Shown piece after piece: positions 8,714-16,942 of a stretch of 64,000 bases of DNA (positions are counted from its first letter, which is position 1; every line of letters starts with the position of its first letter). Position numbers and translations under genes: made by a program. A model generated the notes under the pieces. That model did no database searches and was not told the DNA's origin. It worked only from the letters and a program-made list of their open reading frames with translations. Origin of the DNA: Bacteroidia bacterium (GTDB lineage Bacteria > Bacteroidota > Bacteroidia > SXHM01); the NCBI GenBank assembly GCA_022072225.1, contig JAJVIC010000002.1:62001-126000 (forward strand). The letters run 5' to 3'.

Positions 8714-9106
8714 TCAGATTCGGAAAGCGCGATGTTGGATGTAAAGCGGGTGCTTTACTTCATCAGGTGGATGTGCGCTGTGATTGAATACAGCAGAAAA
8801 GTGCGGTGTATGATAGACAATAACATGGTTAGAAGAAATGGCGGGGTGAAAAACTTTTTCCTTTACAATGTTGCATAAAACCTGTTGCTTTTTTTGCTGT
8901 TCTTTATTAAGTTTAATTGTGGCGGTTTCGTCTTTGCAGCAATCTTTTGCCATTTTTTTGCTGCCGCAGGAACATTTGTGTTTTGTATTAAACGGATTGA
9001 ATGAAAGTGATGCGATTGAGCCTCCGCAATAGTGAACTGAAACCGTTATACCAATGGCAGGTATCAGATAAAGGAACAGAAGGACTATGACAGCAATTCT
9101 TTTCAT
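8714..9106 (-). CDS. HYC_CC_PP family protein (DUF8199-like)
   Basis: 130 aa from the ATG at 9106; the frame is open to 9301 but that part lacks protein character. It has an N-terminal hydrophobic segment, then the three motifs that name this Bacteroidota family: HYCGG, a Cys-rich stretch ending KDCCKDE, and HPPDEVKHPLY near the C-terminus. Members occur beside copper and other metal genes, but I know of no biochemical function. A TATCTTTG promoter box lies at 9127-9134 on the minus strand, about 20 bp upstream of the start, which supports the chosen ATG. Confidence 0.8.
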   Translation of the reverse strand: MKRIAVIVLLFLYLIPAIGITVSVHYCGGSIASLSFNPFNTKHKCSCGSKKMAKDCCKDETATIKLNKEQQKKQQVLCNIVKEKVFHPAISSNHVIVYHTPHFSAVFNHSAHPPDEVKHPLYIQHRAFRI

Positions 9107-9126
9107 TGTGATGCTTAACACCGGGT

Positions 9127-9134
9127 CAAAGATA
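9127..9134 (-). promoter_or_regulatory. Promoter -7 box of the HYC_CC_PP gene
   Basis: The minus-strand sequence TATCTTTG matches TAnnTTTG. It lies 20 bp before the ATG at 9106 and downstream of the far longer open frame start at 9301, so it argues for the short protein. Confidence 0.5.
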
Positions 9135-9370
9135 GTATTGTTTTGATAAATGGTGTGCAGGAGATTTGGCTCTTTTATGTTTGGCTTCGGGTGGGTAAGT
9201 GTGGTGGCAGCCAAATATAAATGTGCCAAATGTGCGAGGGCTTTTGAAACGTAAAGTCGTGTCCGGGTGGTCGAAAAGTCGGACGAAAGACGGTAGTTCA
9301 AAGCTCGTCAGATTGGAGTTTGTAATGGCGCTTTAGGGTTTCCGGTAACAATAACTTAGCACAAACCTAT

Positions 9371-9769
9371 TCAACTGCTTTTCTTAAAATCAATAGAAAG
9401 TGAATTTACGCAGTAACGCAAGCCGGTTGGTTTTGGTCCGTCATCAAATACGTGACCGAGGTGACCATCGCATTTAGCGCAGATAATTTCGGTACGTATC
9501 ATTCCAAAACTGATGTCGCGTACTTCTTTAATTTTTTCTGTGTCTATGGCTTCGTAAAAACTGGGCCATCCGCAACCTGAATCAAACTTGGTGTCGGACG
9601 AGAATAATGGACTGTTGCAACCTGCACACACATACATCCCCTTTTCTTTATGAATATTATATTTTCCGGTAAAAGCACGTTCGGTGCCTTTTTCACGTAA
9701 AACCCTGTATTGCTCGGGTGTTAATTCAGCCTTCCATTCGGCATCTGTTTTCTTTATTTTTTCTTCCAT
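9371..9769 (-). CDS. msrB: Peptide-methionine (R)-S-oxide reductase
   Basis: 132 aa, the full length of stand-alone MsrB. It reduces the R-epimer of methionine sulfoxide in proteins using thioredoxin. Zinc ligands appear as two CxxC pairs (48/51 and 97/100), the substrate motif CGWPSF is at 66-71, and the catalytic Cys120 lies in [11 protein letters not shown]. No signal peptide is present, so it is cytoplasmic. It is divergent from the DUF3127 gene, with a 74-bp shared upstream region. Confidence 0.96.
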   Translation of the reverse strand: MEEKIKKTDAEWKAELTPEQYRVLREKGTERAFTGKYNIHKEKGMYVCAGCNSPLFSSDTKFDSGCGWPSFYEAIDTEKIKEVRDISFGMIRTEIICAKCDGHLGHVFDDGPKPTGLRYCVNSLSIDFKKSS

Positions 9770-9843
9770 GATTGTTTTATTCCTTTGTCAAAATAATTTT
9801 ATCTTCGCTGCAAAATTACTCACTTTAAAATTTTATAAGCATC

Positions 9844-10230
9844 ATGGCAAGTTATGAACTCACCGGCAGATTAGTTGAAAAATACAACGAACAAAAAGTT
9901 ACCGACAGTTTCCGCAAACGCGAATTTGTAGTTGAAACGCGCGAAAACCGAAACGACAGAGATTTTATTGAATCAATCAAGTTTCAGCTGATACAGGATA
10001 AGTGCGCCTTGCTCGATAATCTGAATCTTAATGAAGATGTGAAAGTAACGTTCAACATTCGCGGAAGACGCTATGATAAAGACGGAAAAGTGAGTTACTT
10101 CACTAACCTTGAAGCATGGAGAATTGAATCGCTTAATAAAGGTAATTCCGCACCTGCACAGCAGCCATCATCACAACCGATGGAACAGGTAGCAAATACA
10201 TCTGCGCCTGATGATGATTTGCCTTTTTAA
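9844..10230 (+). CDS. DUF3127 domain-containing protein (OB-fold-like, SSB-like acidic tail)
   Basis: 128 aa. The N-terminal ~95 residues (ELTGRLVEKYNEQKVTDSFRKREFVVET) match DUF3127, a Bacteroidota family with OB-fold character. The linker is Gln/Ser/Pro-rich and the protein ends PDDDLPF, very like the acidic protein-interaction tip of single-stranded DNA-binding proteins. A nucleic-acid-binding accessory role is inferred from that tail. Its stop abuts the ATG of the first acyltransferase (10231), suggesting co-transcription. Confidence 0.88.
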   Translation: MASYELTGRLVEKYNEQKVTDSFRKREFVVETRENRNDRDFIESIKFQLIQDKCALLDNLNLNEDVKVTFNIRGRRYDKDGKVSYFTNLEAWRIESLNKGNSAPAQQPSSQPMEQVANTSAPDDDLPF

Positions 10231-10809
10231 ATGATAAAATTTATTTGCAGGATTATCTTTAAGCTAAGCGGCTGGACATTGAATAACAAAATGCCCGCAA
10301 ACATCAACAAGTGTGTGATGATTGCCGCTCCCCACACCAGTAACTGGGATTTGGTATATGCACTCGCAGCCTATGACATGATGGGAATTCCCATGCGCTT
10401 TACTCTGAAAGATGAGTTCATGAAATTTCCGCTTAAGCTTTTGTTTAAACCTCTTGGAGCCATAGCAATTGACCGCAGACCAAAGGTTGCGGGCGGTGAA
10501 CGCAGAAGCATGACCGAAGCTATGGTTGATTTGTTTAACGGGCGCGATCATCTTAATATTATGGTTACGCCCGAAGGTACACGCTCACTGAACAAAAAAT
10601 GGAAAACCGGTTTTTATTATGTAGCACTCAATGCCAAAGTGCCAATCGGTTTGGGTTACCTTGACTACAAAAACAAAGTGGCCGGAGTAGGTGGCATGGT
10701 TTATCCATCGGGCGACATAAAGAAAGACATGAAAATAATCATGGACTTTTACAAAGACATCCAAGGTCAGCATCCCGAAAAATTCAGCATTGATGCTGAA
10801 TATGCTTAA
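10231..10809 (+). CDS. 1-acyl-sn-glycerol-3-phosphate acyltransferase-like protein (PlsC family), copy 1
   Basis: 192 aa. The acyltransferase catalytic motif HxxxxD is HTSNWD (35-40) and the phosphate-binding motif is EGTR (115-118); both match the PlsC/LPLAT superfamily. At ~190 aa it is shorter than classical PlsC (~240), resembling the small lyso-ornithine-lipid or glycerol-acyltransferase group of Bacteroidota. It starts on the base after the DUF3127 stop. A paralogue of identical length follows 63 bp later. Confidence 0.9.
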   Translation: MIKFICRIIFKLSGWTLNNKMPANINKCVMIAAPHTSNWDLVYALAAYDMMGIPMRFTLKDEFMKFPLKLLFKPLGAIAIDRRPKVAGGERRSMTEAMVDLFNGRDHLNIMVTPEGTRSLNKKWKTGFYYVALNAKVPIGLGYLDYKNKVAGVGGMVYPSGDIKKDMKIIMDFYKDIQGQHPEKFSIDAEYA

Positions 10810-10872
10810 CAAATAAGTAAATTATCATAGGTTGTTTATTTGTGTATGTTTGTGCCTGCTCACAGGTAATAA

Positions 10873-11451
10873 ATGGTACTTTTTATTTTCAGAATTTTAT
10901 TTTATCTCTACGGTTTTAAAATAACCACTCCCGAAAAGCTGCACATCAAAAAGTGTGTGGTAGTTGCCGCACCGCATACCAGTAACTGGGACGGAATAAT
11001 CGGTTTTGCCTATTATGATATTGTAGGAATAAAAATCCGCTTTGCCATTAAGGACAGCTACATGAAATTTCCGCTTTCGCTTATTTTTAAACCCATGGGC
11101 GGCATTGCCATCAACCGAAATCCAAAGCAAAAGGGAGGAGAAAAAAAAAGCATGACACAGGCAATGATTGATTTGTTTGCCGAAAATGATGAGCTCAATT
11201 TATTGGTAACACCGGAGGGTACACGAAAAAAAGTAACCAAATGGAAAACCGGTTTTTATTATGTAGCTCTTGGTGCAAAAGTGCCAATTGCACTGGGTTA
11301 CATGGATTTTGAAAAGAAAGAAGCCGGTATCGGTAAAGTCATTTACCCTTCGGGCGATATAAAAATGGATATGCGAGAAATCATGGATTTTTACCGCAAT
11401 ATAAAAGGCCGTCATCCCGAAAAATTCAGTCTGGATTTAGAATACGCCTGA
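10873..11451 (+). CDS. 1-acyl-sn-glycerol-3-phosphate acyltransferase-like protein (PlsC family), copy 2
   Basis: 192 aa, exactly the length of copy 1, and collinear without visible gaps. HTSNWD (35-40) and EGTR (115-118) fall at identical positions, and the C-terminal ends HPEKFS-DEYA / HPEKFSLDLEYA correspond. It is a tandem duplicate that has diverged substantially outside the motifs, so the two may differ in acyl or head-group preference. Both keep their catalytic residues. Confidence 0.9.
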   Translation: MVLFIFRILFYLYGFKITTPEKLHIKKCVVVAAPHTSNWDGIIGFAYYDIVGIKIRFAIKDSYMKFPLSLIFKPMGGIAINRNPKQKGGEKKSMTQAMIDLFAENDELNLLVTPEGTRKKVTKWKTGFYYVALGAKVPIALGYMDFEKKEAGIGKVIYPSGDIKMDMREIMDFYRNIKGRHPEKFSLDLEYA

Positions 11452-11517
11452 GTTTAGTTTTCATGCATTGCAGTTTGAAAAATTAAACTTAGATTTGAAA
11501 AAACAGGTAATAGTTTT

Positions 11518-12495
11518 ATGAATACCATACTTGCCAAAATAGTAGCAGACACCATTCTGCAAAAGAAGAAGCAGAATGCAGGTAAGGCTGACGCATACTC
11601 TCCTTTTGAACTGGCAAAGGGCCTGAGGGAATTACGCATTAATGTTGTAAATTTTTTCAGAGATATTTTTCTCATCACCGCAGGAATTTTTTCTGCCGGT
11701 TTCGGTTTGGAAAGTTTCCTTATTCCCAATCATTTTATTGATGGAGGAGCTACCGGTATTGCCCTGCTGCTTGCGGGAATTTTTGGTTTGCCATTACCGC
11801 TGCTGCTGTTGCTTATTAATATTCCGTTCCTGATTCTTGCTTACAATGTAATCAGTAAATCATTCGCAATCAGGGCTGCAATTGCTATTTCGTTTCTGGC
11901 TTTGGTTATTGCTACTGTTCACTTTCCCGATATTACTCAGGATAAATTACTGGTTTCTGTTTTTGGCGGTTTTTTTCTCGGAGCAGGAATTGGACTCACC
12001 GTGCGGGGAACTGCGGTGCTTGATGGCACCGAAGTTCTTGCCATTGCAGTAAGCCGAAAAACCGGATTAACTATCGGAGATGTTATTCTGCTTATCAACA
12101 TTGTTATTTTTTCTACGGCCGCTTATTTTATTTCTATTGAAACGGCTTTGTATTCCATCATTACTTACCTGGCCGCATCTAAAACACTTGATTTTATTAT
12201 TGAAGGTATTGAAGAATACACCGGCATTACCATTGTTTCGAGCCACAGCGAAGAAATACGTTCTATGGTTACTGAAAAATTAGGAATGGGTGTTACTGTA
12301 TATAAAGGCAAACGCGGTTTTGGAAAACACGGTCATCAGAACGACACCGACATTATTTTTACCGTTATCACGCGGTTGGAGATAAGCAAGCTGCGTTCTG
12401 AAATTGAAAAAATTGACCCCAATGCATTTGTGGTAATGAACAGCGTAAAAGACACCCGGGGCGGAATGATTAAAAAACGCGCATTTAAACATTAA
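11518..12495 (+). CDS. YitT family membrane protein (DUF161 plus C-terminal DUF2179)
   Basis: 325 aa. After a ~45-residue soluble N-terminus come about five to six hydrophobic segments with the YitT signature GFGLESFLIPNHFIDGGATGIALLL. The cytoplasmic C-terminal domain (from about residue 235; YTGITIVSSHSEEIRSMV ... DPNAFVVMNSVKDTRGG) is DUF2179, a PII-like/ACT-like fold. The transport substrate is unknown in this family. It is followed 3 bp later by the Coq4-motif gene, so they are probably co-transcribed. Confidence 0.92.
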   Translation: MNTILAKIVADTILQKKKQNAGKADAYSPFELAKGLRELRINVVNFFRDIFLITAGIFSAGFGLESFLIPNHFIDGGATGIALLLAGIFGLPLPLLLLLINIPFLILAYNVISKSFAIRAAIAISFLALVIATVHFPDITQDKLLVSVFGGFFLGAGIGLTVRGTAVLDGTEVLAIAVSRKTGLTIGDVILLINIVIFSTAAYFISIETALYSIITYLAASKTLDFIIEGIEEYTGITIVSSHSEEIRSMVTEKLGMGVTVYKGKRGFGKHGHQNDTDIIFTVITRLEISKLRSEIEKIDPNAFVVMNSVKDTRGGMIKKRAFKH

Positions 12496-12498
12496 CCA

Positions 12499-13080
12499 AT
12501 GACTAATGACCAACAACTTGTGGGAGATGCATTGGATGCTTATTTTGAAAAATACAATCTTGGTAAAGATGGTGGTTTAGACAAACCCTGGGGAAAAGTA
12601 AAAGTCGGTAAATTCTATTTTCCTATTCCTAATCCCAATTCGAGAAAGCGGGCATTGGTTTGCCACGATATACATCACCTTGTTACCGGCTATAATGCAG
12701 AGTGGCAGGGCGAAGCATCTATTGCAGCATGGGAAGTTGGTTCGGGCTGCAATGATTTTTATGCTGCATGGGTTCTCGATTTAGGATTAATGGCATTAGG
12801 CATCTGGATTTTTCCGAAGCAGGTTTTTAAAGGTTTTGTGCGCGGAATGCGTTCACAGAATCTTTATCACTATGTGTTGAAACCAGAAGAAGCTAAAAAG
12901 ATGACGATTGTCAACCTGCGCAAGCATCTTTCCATTCCTTCAACAGGTTACGAAAATCCGACAAACACCGAGAAGTTTCAGTTTGTAAAATGGTGGATTA
13001 TTTCATGGGTATTTTCGTTTGTATTTTTTCTTCTGCCGCTGTCATTGATTGGGTTTGCGGTGTGGAAGATCTTATTTTAA
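12499..13080 (+). CDS. Coq4-motif (HDxxHx11E) membrane-anchored protein, function unknown
   Basis: 193 aa. HDIHH (56-60) followed by exactly eleven residues and Glu72 reproduces the HDxxHx11E metal site that defines the Coq4 family of ubiquinone biosynthesis. The protein also has hydrophobic stretches near 95-110 and a C-terminal TM segment (about 166-190). It follows the YitT gene by 3 bp. Bacteroidota normally make menaquinone, so a role in ubiquinone synthesis is unlikely. A lipid or quinone metalloenzyme is a reasonable guess, but the rest of the sequence is not one I recognise. Confidence 0.7.
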   Translation: MTNDQQLVGDALDAYFEKYNLGKDGGLDKPWGKVKVGKFYFPIPNPNSRKRALVCHDIHHLVTGYNAEWQGEASIAAWEVGSGCNDFYAAWVLDLGLMALGIWIFPKQVFKGFVRGMRSQNLYHYVLKPEEAKKMTIVNLRKHLSIPSTGYENPTNTEKFQFVKWWIISWVFSFVFFLLPLSLIGFAVWKILF

Positions 13081-13095
13081 AACTTCAGAATTTTT

Positions 13096-13163
13096 ACCAC
13101 AGATAACACGGATTTACACCGATTAAATTGCAAATCCTGTTTTTATCTGTGTAAATCCGTGGT
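13096..13163. repeat. Inverted repeat of the ACCAC(A/G)GAT-TTACAC type
   Basis: The left arm beginning ACCACAGATAACACGG and the right arm ending AAATCCGTGGT are near-complementary around a central AT-rich stretch. It lies between the ends of two convergent genes (Coq4-like and a lipoprotein) and could act as a bidirectional transcript end. Related hairpins occur at 16893-16937 and 56118-56213. Confidence 0.75.
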
Positions 13164-13171
13164 GAAAAAAA

Positions 13172-14089
13172 CTAAAGCCCTTCCAGAATACTCAACAAGC
13201 CTTGTTCGGTAGTTTCTGTAAATGTAATTGGAGTTGAAAGCGCATCCGAAACCGTTATATCTGCTGTGGCAACAAATGGAGTTCCGTCAACAATGTAATA
13301 GGTTACCAAAGTAGCGTCTAACCCTTCTGGAATGTTATAAAATTCAATCTGGTTAGTGCTGTAGCCGTTATAATGGAGAACCGCATTCAGGTTATTGAAC
13401 ACAAGATAAGACTGGAAATAATAAACGTTGATTGAATCTGTGGTAGGAAAAAAAACTGCTACTCTCGGAGCAGAAGAATTGTAAAAATAATCGCAGTTTA
13501 TCCAGTTGTAATTTTGACTGAGATAAGTTGAAAAAATCTGCATCTGATAAAAGGTCGAGTCGGTTGATGTTGAGTCATAAACATAGCCTATTGTATCACT
13601 GCTTATCCAGTTAAAGCTGTCACCGTTTGTGGTGCCCAAAAAAGCCTTCAGGTTATTAGTGTCGGCTGCTACTGTTTTTACAATACTGAAATTTTTAATT
13701 CTGAGTTCAAATCCATTTTGCAAAGCTTTCAAATAATAAACTCCCTTCGAAACAATCAACTCATTGTCGCTGATAGTTGGCGTTTGGCTCAGCACCATAT
13801 CTTTTTTTGTAGTTACTTCTCTTAATTGAATTTCTACATTGCCCGAGCCAATGGGGACTCCTGCAAGAGTAGAAAATGAATTAGCGTTAAAGTTTATAGT
13901 GCAACCTTTTGCTCCGTGTATTTCAGACGCAACTCCCGCCTGCACCGTAAAAGTCTGCAAAGCAGGTTTGTTGTTTTGTAAAAAATCTGCAAGAGTTAAC
14001 TCATAAGGATCATCGGGGTCAAGTTCGTTGCAGCCATGTAAAACTACAAGTGATGATAAGAGCAGGATGAGGAAGTATTTTGCGTTCAT
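13172..14089 (-). CDS. Lipoprotein of unknown function
   Basis: 305 aa from the ATG at 14089, which directly precedes a lipoprotein signal (LLLSSLVVLHGC, Cys about 20); the frame is open to 14203 but without protein character. The mature part is Thr/Ser/Asn-rich and beta-like, with a segment (FNANSFSTLAGVPIGSGNVEIQLREVTTKKDMVLSQ) seen in Bacteroidota lipoproteins of unknown role. No catalytic motif is visible. It is divergent from the P450 gene with a 117-bp gap. Confidence 0.75.
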   Translation of the reverse strand: MNAKYFLILLLSSLVVLHGCNELDPDDPYELTLADFLQNNKPALQTFTVQAGVASEIHGAKGCTINFNANSFSTLAGVPIGSGNVEIQLREVTTKKDMVLSQTPTISDNELIVSKGVYYLKALQNGFELRIKNFSIVKTVAADTNNLKAFLGTTNGDSFNWISSDTIGYVYDSTSTDSTFYQMQIFSTYLSQNYNWINCDYFYNSSAPRVAVFFPTTDSINVYYFQSYLVFNNLNAVLHYNGYSTNQIEFYNIPEGLDATLVTYYIVDGTPFVATADITVSDALSTPITFTETTEQGLLSILEGL

Positions 14090-14206
14090 GGTTTTGGTTT
14101 TAGAATTATCAAATGTAGAAAAAAAGTTTTTAATGTTCAGAATGTTTGTGTGAACTGCGGAAACCTTCCAAACCTTTATACTTTTACACAAAAATTTCAG
14201 CAAAAA

Positions 14207-15556
14207 ATGTCAACCGAAAAACAAATTCCGCTTGCAAAAGGCCACTGGCTTTTTGGATCTCTGAAAGAAATGAATAAAGATATTCTTGGCTTTCTGACGA
14301 AGCAGCGCTCACAACTGGGCGATATATTTCATGTGGATGTAATGATTTTTAAAATCATTGTTATCACCAAGCCCGATTACATCCGCCATGTATTGCAGGA
14401 AAACAATAAAAATTATGTAAAGAGTTTCAGCTACGAAGTGTTAAAACTTTTTCTTGGAAACGGTTTGCTTACCAGCGAAGGCGATTTCTGGCGCAAGCAG
14501 CGCAGACTGGCGCAACCTGCTTTTCATAAAGAAAAACTGATTGAAATTACCAGGCAAATGTCGCGCTCAGCTGAGGCAATGGCAGTTAAATTAGAAGAAG
14601 TAAAACAAAAGGGAAATGAAATTGATATTACCGAATACATGAACGAGGTAACACTGGATATTGTAGCGGCTGCACTTTTCTCTTCTAATGTTGACGATAA
14701 AATGGAAACCATCAGGCATTCGCTTACCGTTGCCAATGAGTTTGCAATTTCACGCATTCAGCACCCGATAAACTGGCCGCTCTGGATGCCTGTAAAAGCT
14801 AACCGCGATTTTAGAAACGCAGCCCGCGAACTTGACAAGGTTATCTACAACTTTATTGAAAGCCGGAGAAAACTCAAGCAACATCCCAATGATTTGCTTT
14901 CAATGCTTATGGATGCCGTTGATGAAGAAACAGGCGAGCGCATGAGCGACCTCCAGTTGCGCGATGAGTGTATGACTATTTTTCTTGCTGGCCACGAAAC
15001 CACATCGCTGTCGCTCTCTTGGTTTTGGCTGCTTATGCATCAACACCCTGAAGAAGAACAAAAACTGCATGATGAATTAAAAACTGTTTTAAACGGCCGC
15101 ACCCCTGGATTTGCTGACATTCCGCGTTTGAAATACACAAAACAATTAATTGAAGAAAGCATGCGCCTTTATCCTCCTGCCTGGACTGTTGGACGCAAAT
15201 CACTTGAGGCCGATGAAATTGACGGCTACAAAATTTCACCGGGACAAAACATGATGCTTTTAACTTATGCCGTACACCGCCATCCCGATTATTGGGACGA
15301 GCCGGATAAGTTTAAGCCTGAACGATTCAGTGATGAAAATGTAAAGAACATTAAGAAGTTTGCCTACTTTCCTTTTGGGGGCGGACCAAGGCTGTGTATA
15401 GGCAATAGCTTTGCAATGATGGAAATGCAGATTGTTATTGCAACGCTGGCGCAACGTTTTAAATTTTGCAGAACCGAAACGCACGAAGTAGAAAAGGACG
15501 CATTGATTACCATGCGGCCCAAAGGCGGAATTAAAATGAAGGTTGTTGCAGTTTAA
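14207..15556 (+). CDS. Cytochrome P450
   Basis: 449 aa from the ATG at 14207 (an upstream in-frame ATG at 14150 adds 19 residues that do not fit). Class hallmarks: I-helix oxygen-activation motif AGHETT (261-266), K-helix ExxR in ESMRLYPP, PERF region (FKPERFSD), and the heme-binding loop FPFGGGPRLCIG (388-399) with the thiolate Cys397. No membrane anchor is evident, so it is a soluble monooxygenase that needs external ferredoxin/reductase partners, none of which is adjacent. The substrate is unknown; similarity is to the CYP102/CYP4-like fatty-acid-hydroxylase side of the family. Its stop codon shares TTAA with the convergent gene. Confidence 0.95.
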   Translation: MSTEKQIPLAKGHWLFGSLKEMNKDILGFLTKQRSQLGDIFHVDVMIFKIIVITKPDYIRHVLQENNKNYVKSFSYEVLKLFLGNGLLTSEGDFWRKQRRLAQPAFHKEKLIEITRQMSRSAEAMAVKLEEVKQKGNEIDITEYMNEVTLDIVAAALFSSNVDDKMETIRHSLTVANEFAISRIQHPINWPLWMPVKANRDFRNAARELDKVIYNFIESRRKLKQHPNDLLSMLMDAVDEETGERMSDLQLRDECMTIFLAGHETTSLSLSWFWLLMHQHPEEEQKLHDELKTVLNGRTPGFADIPRLKYTKQLIEESMRLYPPAWTVGRKSLEADEIDGYKISPGQNMMLLTYAVHRHPDYWDEPDKFKPERFSDENVKNIKKFAYFPFGGGPRLCIGNSFAMMEMQIVIATLAQRFKFCRTETHEVEKDALITMRPKGGIKMKVVAV

Positions 15557-16815
15557 GTTTTCTGCTTTTTCTTTTTCGCAGCCGGAAAAAGTATGTTGTT
15601 GAGAATTAACCTGTAGCCCGGTGAATTGGGGTGCAGTGCTAAATCGGTTGGCGGATCTCCAACAAAGTGCTGGTAATCTTCGGGGTCGTGGCCGCCATAA
15701 AAAGTCCAGGTGCCGTTTCCAAACGTTCCGTGAATGTAGCGGGCTTCATCTAATGCTTTGTTTTCGCCCATTATCAGTACTTCCGACTTAATGAATTTTT
15801 TGTTGAAGGCTGTGCTTTGCCCCATAAAACCTTTGATGATTTGTTCGTGGTTTTGGCACAGCATGGTTGGTATCGGATCCCATTTTGCCGAAAACTGGAA
15901 GAGGGTAAAAAAGTCGGTATCTTTTCTCACTTTGGCGGCTCTTGTTTGTGTAGCATCAATGTTTGAGAACTCGTATTCCAGCGGATTTGTTTTTAGTGTG
16001 AAATCTTTGAAAGCAAATGTTTGCGAGTAGTCTAATTTTTTATTGTAATCGGGTGTAGTTCCGTCACCATCAAACATGCTTTCGCAGATGTCTAAATCCT
16101 GTGCAGCCATTGCAATATCATACGAATCGGTGGCCGAACACATGGTGAAAAGAAAGCCGCCACCTGCGGTAAATTCCTTTATTTTTTGTGCTACGGCAAG
16201 TTTCAGTTTTGATACTTTGCTGAAGCCATGCGCTTTTGCACTCGACTCGGAATAGCGCACCTGTTCCTGATACCATGGTGCATTTTGGTATTGTGCATAA
16301 AAGCGACCGTATTGTCCGGTAAAATCTTCGTGGTGCAAATGCAGCCAATCATAAAGCGGAAGTTTTCCGTCCAGAATTTCATCGTCATAAATTACATCGT
16401 AAGGAACCTCGGCATAGGTAAGAACCAGGGTTACCGCATCATCCCAGGGTTGTTTGTTTTTTGGGGAATACACTGCAACTTTTGGAGCTTTCTCCAATTT
16501 AGCCACATCCATGTTCACTTCCGGGTCGGCAATTTCCTGAAGTATTGCGGTTGATTGCACATCTGCAATAATCTCATAACTGACACCGCGAATGACACAT
16601 TCGTTTTCAATAGTTTTGCTCTGCTTCATCATAAAACTTCCGCCACGGTAGTTCAGCAGCCAATCTACTTCCACATCTTTGGTTAAAACCCAGTAAGCAA
16701 TACCATAAGCTTTCAAATGGTCTTTCTGCCCTTCATCCATGGGAATAAGGATGTAGGCAGCGCGCAGGCTTCCGGTTAACAACAGAAAAGTGACAATAAA
16801 GATTAAGCGTTTCAT
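15553..16815 (-). CDS. Exported protein of the family usually labelled asparagine synthetase B
   Basis: 420 aa with signal peptide MKRLIFIVTFLLLTGSLRA. Close relatives in Bacteroidota carry the database name asparagine synthetase B, but I see no N-terminal Cys2 glutaminase or ATP-pyrophosphatase signature. The protein is exported, so that function is doubtful. Residues around 135-250 (KVAVYSPKNKQPWDDAVTLVL, then GGGFLFTMCSATDSYDIAM) look like a class I glutamine-amidotransferase/DJ-1-like fold with a nucleophile-elbow-like MCSATD; this is inference. It ends with a Lys-rich tail and converges on the P450 gene, sharing the TTAA at 15553-15556 as both stops. Confidence 0.8.
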   Translation of the reverse strand: MKRLIFIVTFLLLTGSLRAAYILIPMDEGQKDHLKAYGIAYWVLTKDVEVDWLLNYRGGSFMMKQSKTIENECVIRGVSYEIIADVQSTAILQEIADPEVNMDVAKLEKAPKVAVYSPKNKQPWDDAVTLVLTYAEVPYDVIYDDEILDGKLPLYDWLHLHHEDFTGQYGRFYAQYQNAPWYQEQVRYSESSAKAHGFSKVSKLKLAVAQKIKEFTAGGGFLFTMCSATDSYDIAMAAQDLDICESMFDGDGTTPDYNKKLDYSQTFAFKDFTLKTNPLEYEFSNIDATQTRAAKVRKDTDFFTLFQFSAKWDPIPTMLCQNHEQIIKGFMGQSTAFNKKFIKSEVLIMGENKALDEARYIHGTFGNGTWTFYGGHDPEDYQHFVGDPPTDLALHPNSPGYRLILNNILFPAAKKKKQKT

Positions 16816-16892
16816 GTTCTGAAAATACTAACGCAAATTTCGGAAAGAAATTGGATTAAACCTTAGCCACAATTTAAAATGTAAAAAAAGCA

Positions 16893-16937
16893 GCCACAGA
16901 TTCACAGATTTATCAATTAAATCTGTGAATCTGTGGC
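16893..16937. terminator. Perfect 18-bp inverted repeat downstream of dnaB
   Basis: GCCACAGATTCACAGATT (16893-16910) pairs perfectly with 16920-16937 across a 9-nt loop. It lies 5 bp beyond the dnaB stop and so may end dnaB transcription. There is no clear U-run, so it may instead be a member of a dispersed hairpin family (see 13096 and 56118). Confidence 0.6.
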
Positions 16938-16942
16938 AATAA

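Noticed and set aside
9107-9301. N-terminal extension of the HYC_CC_PP protein
   Set aside because: The upstream 65 codons lack protein character and contain the promoter box at 9127-9134; the signal-like start at 9106 fits the family.
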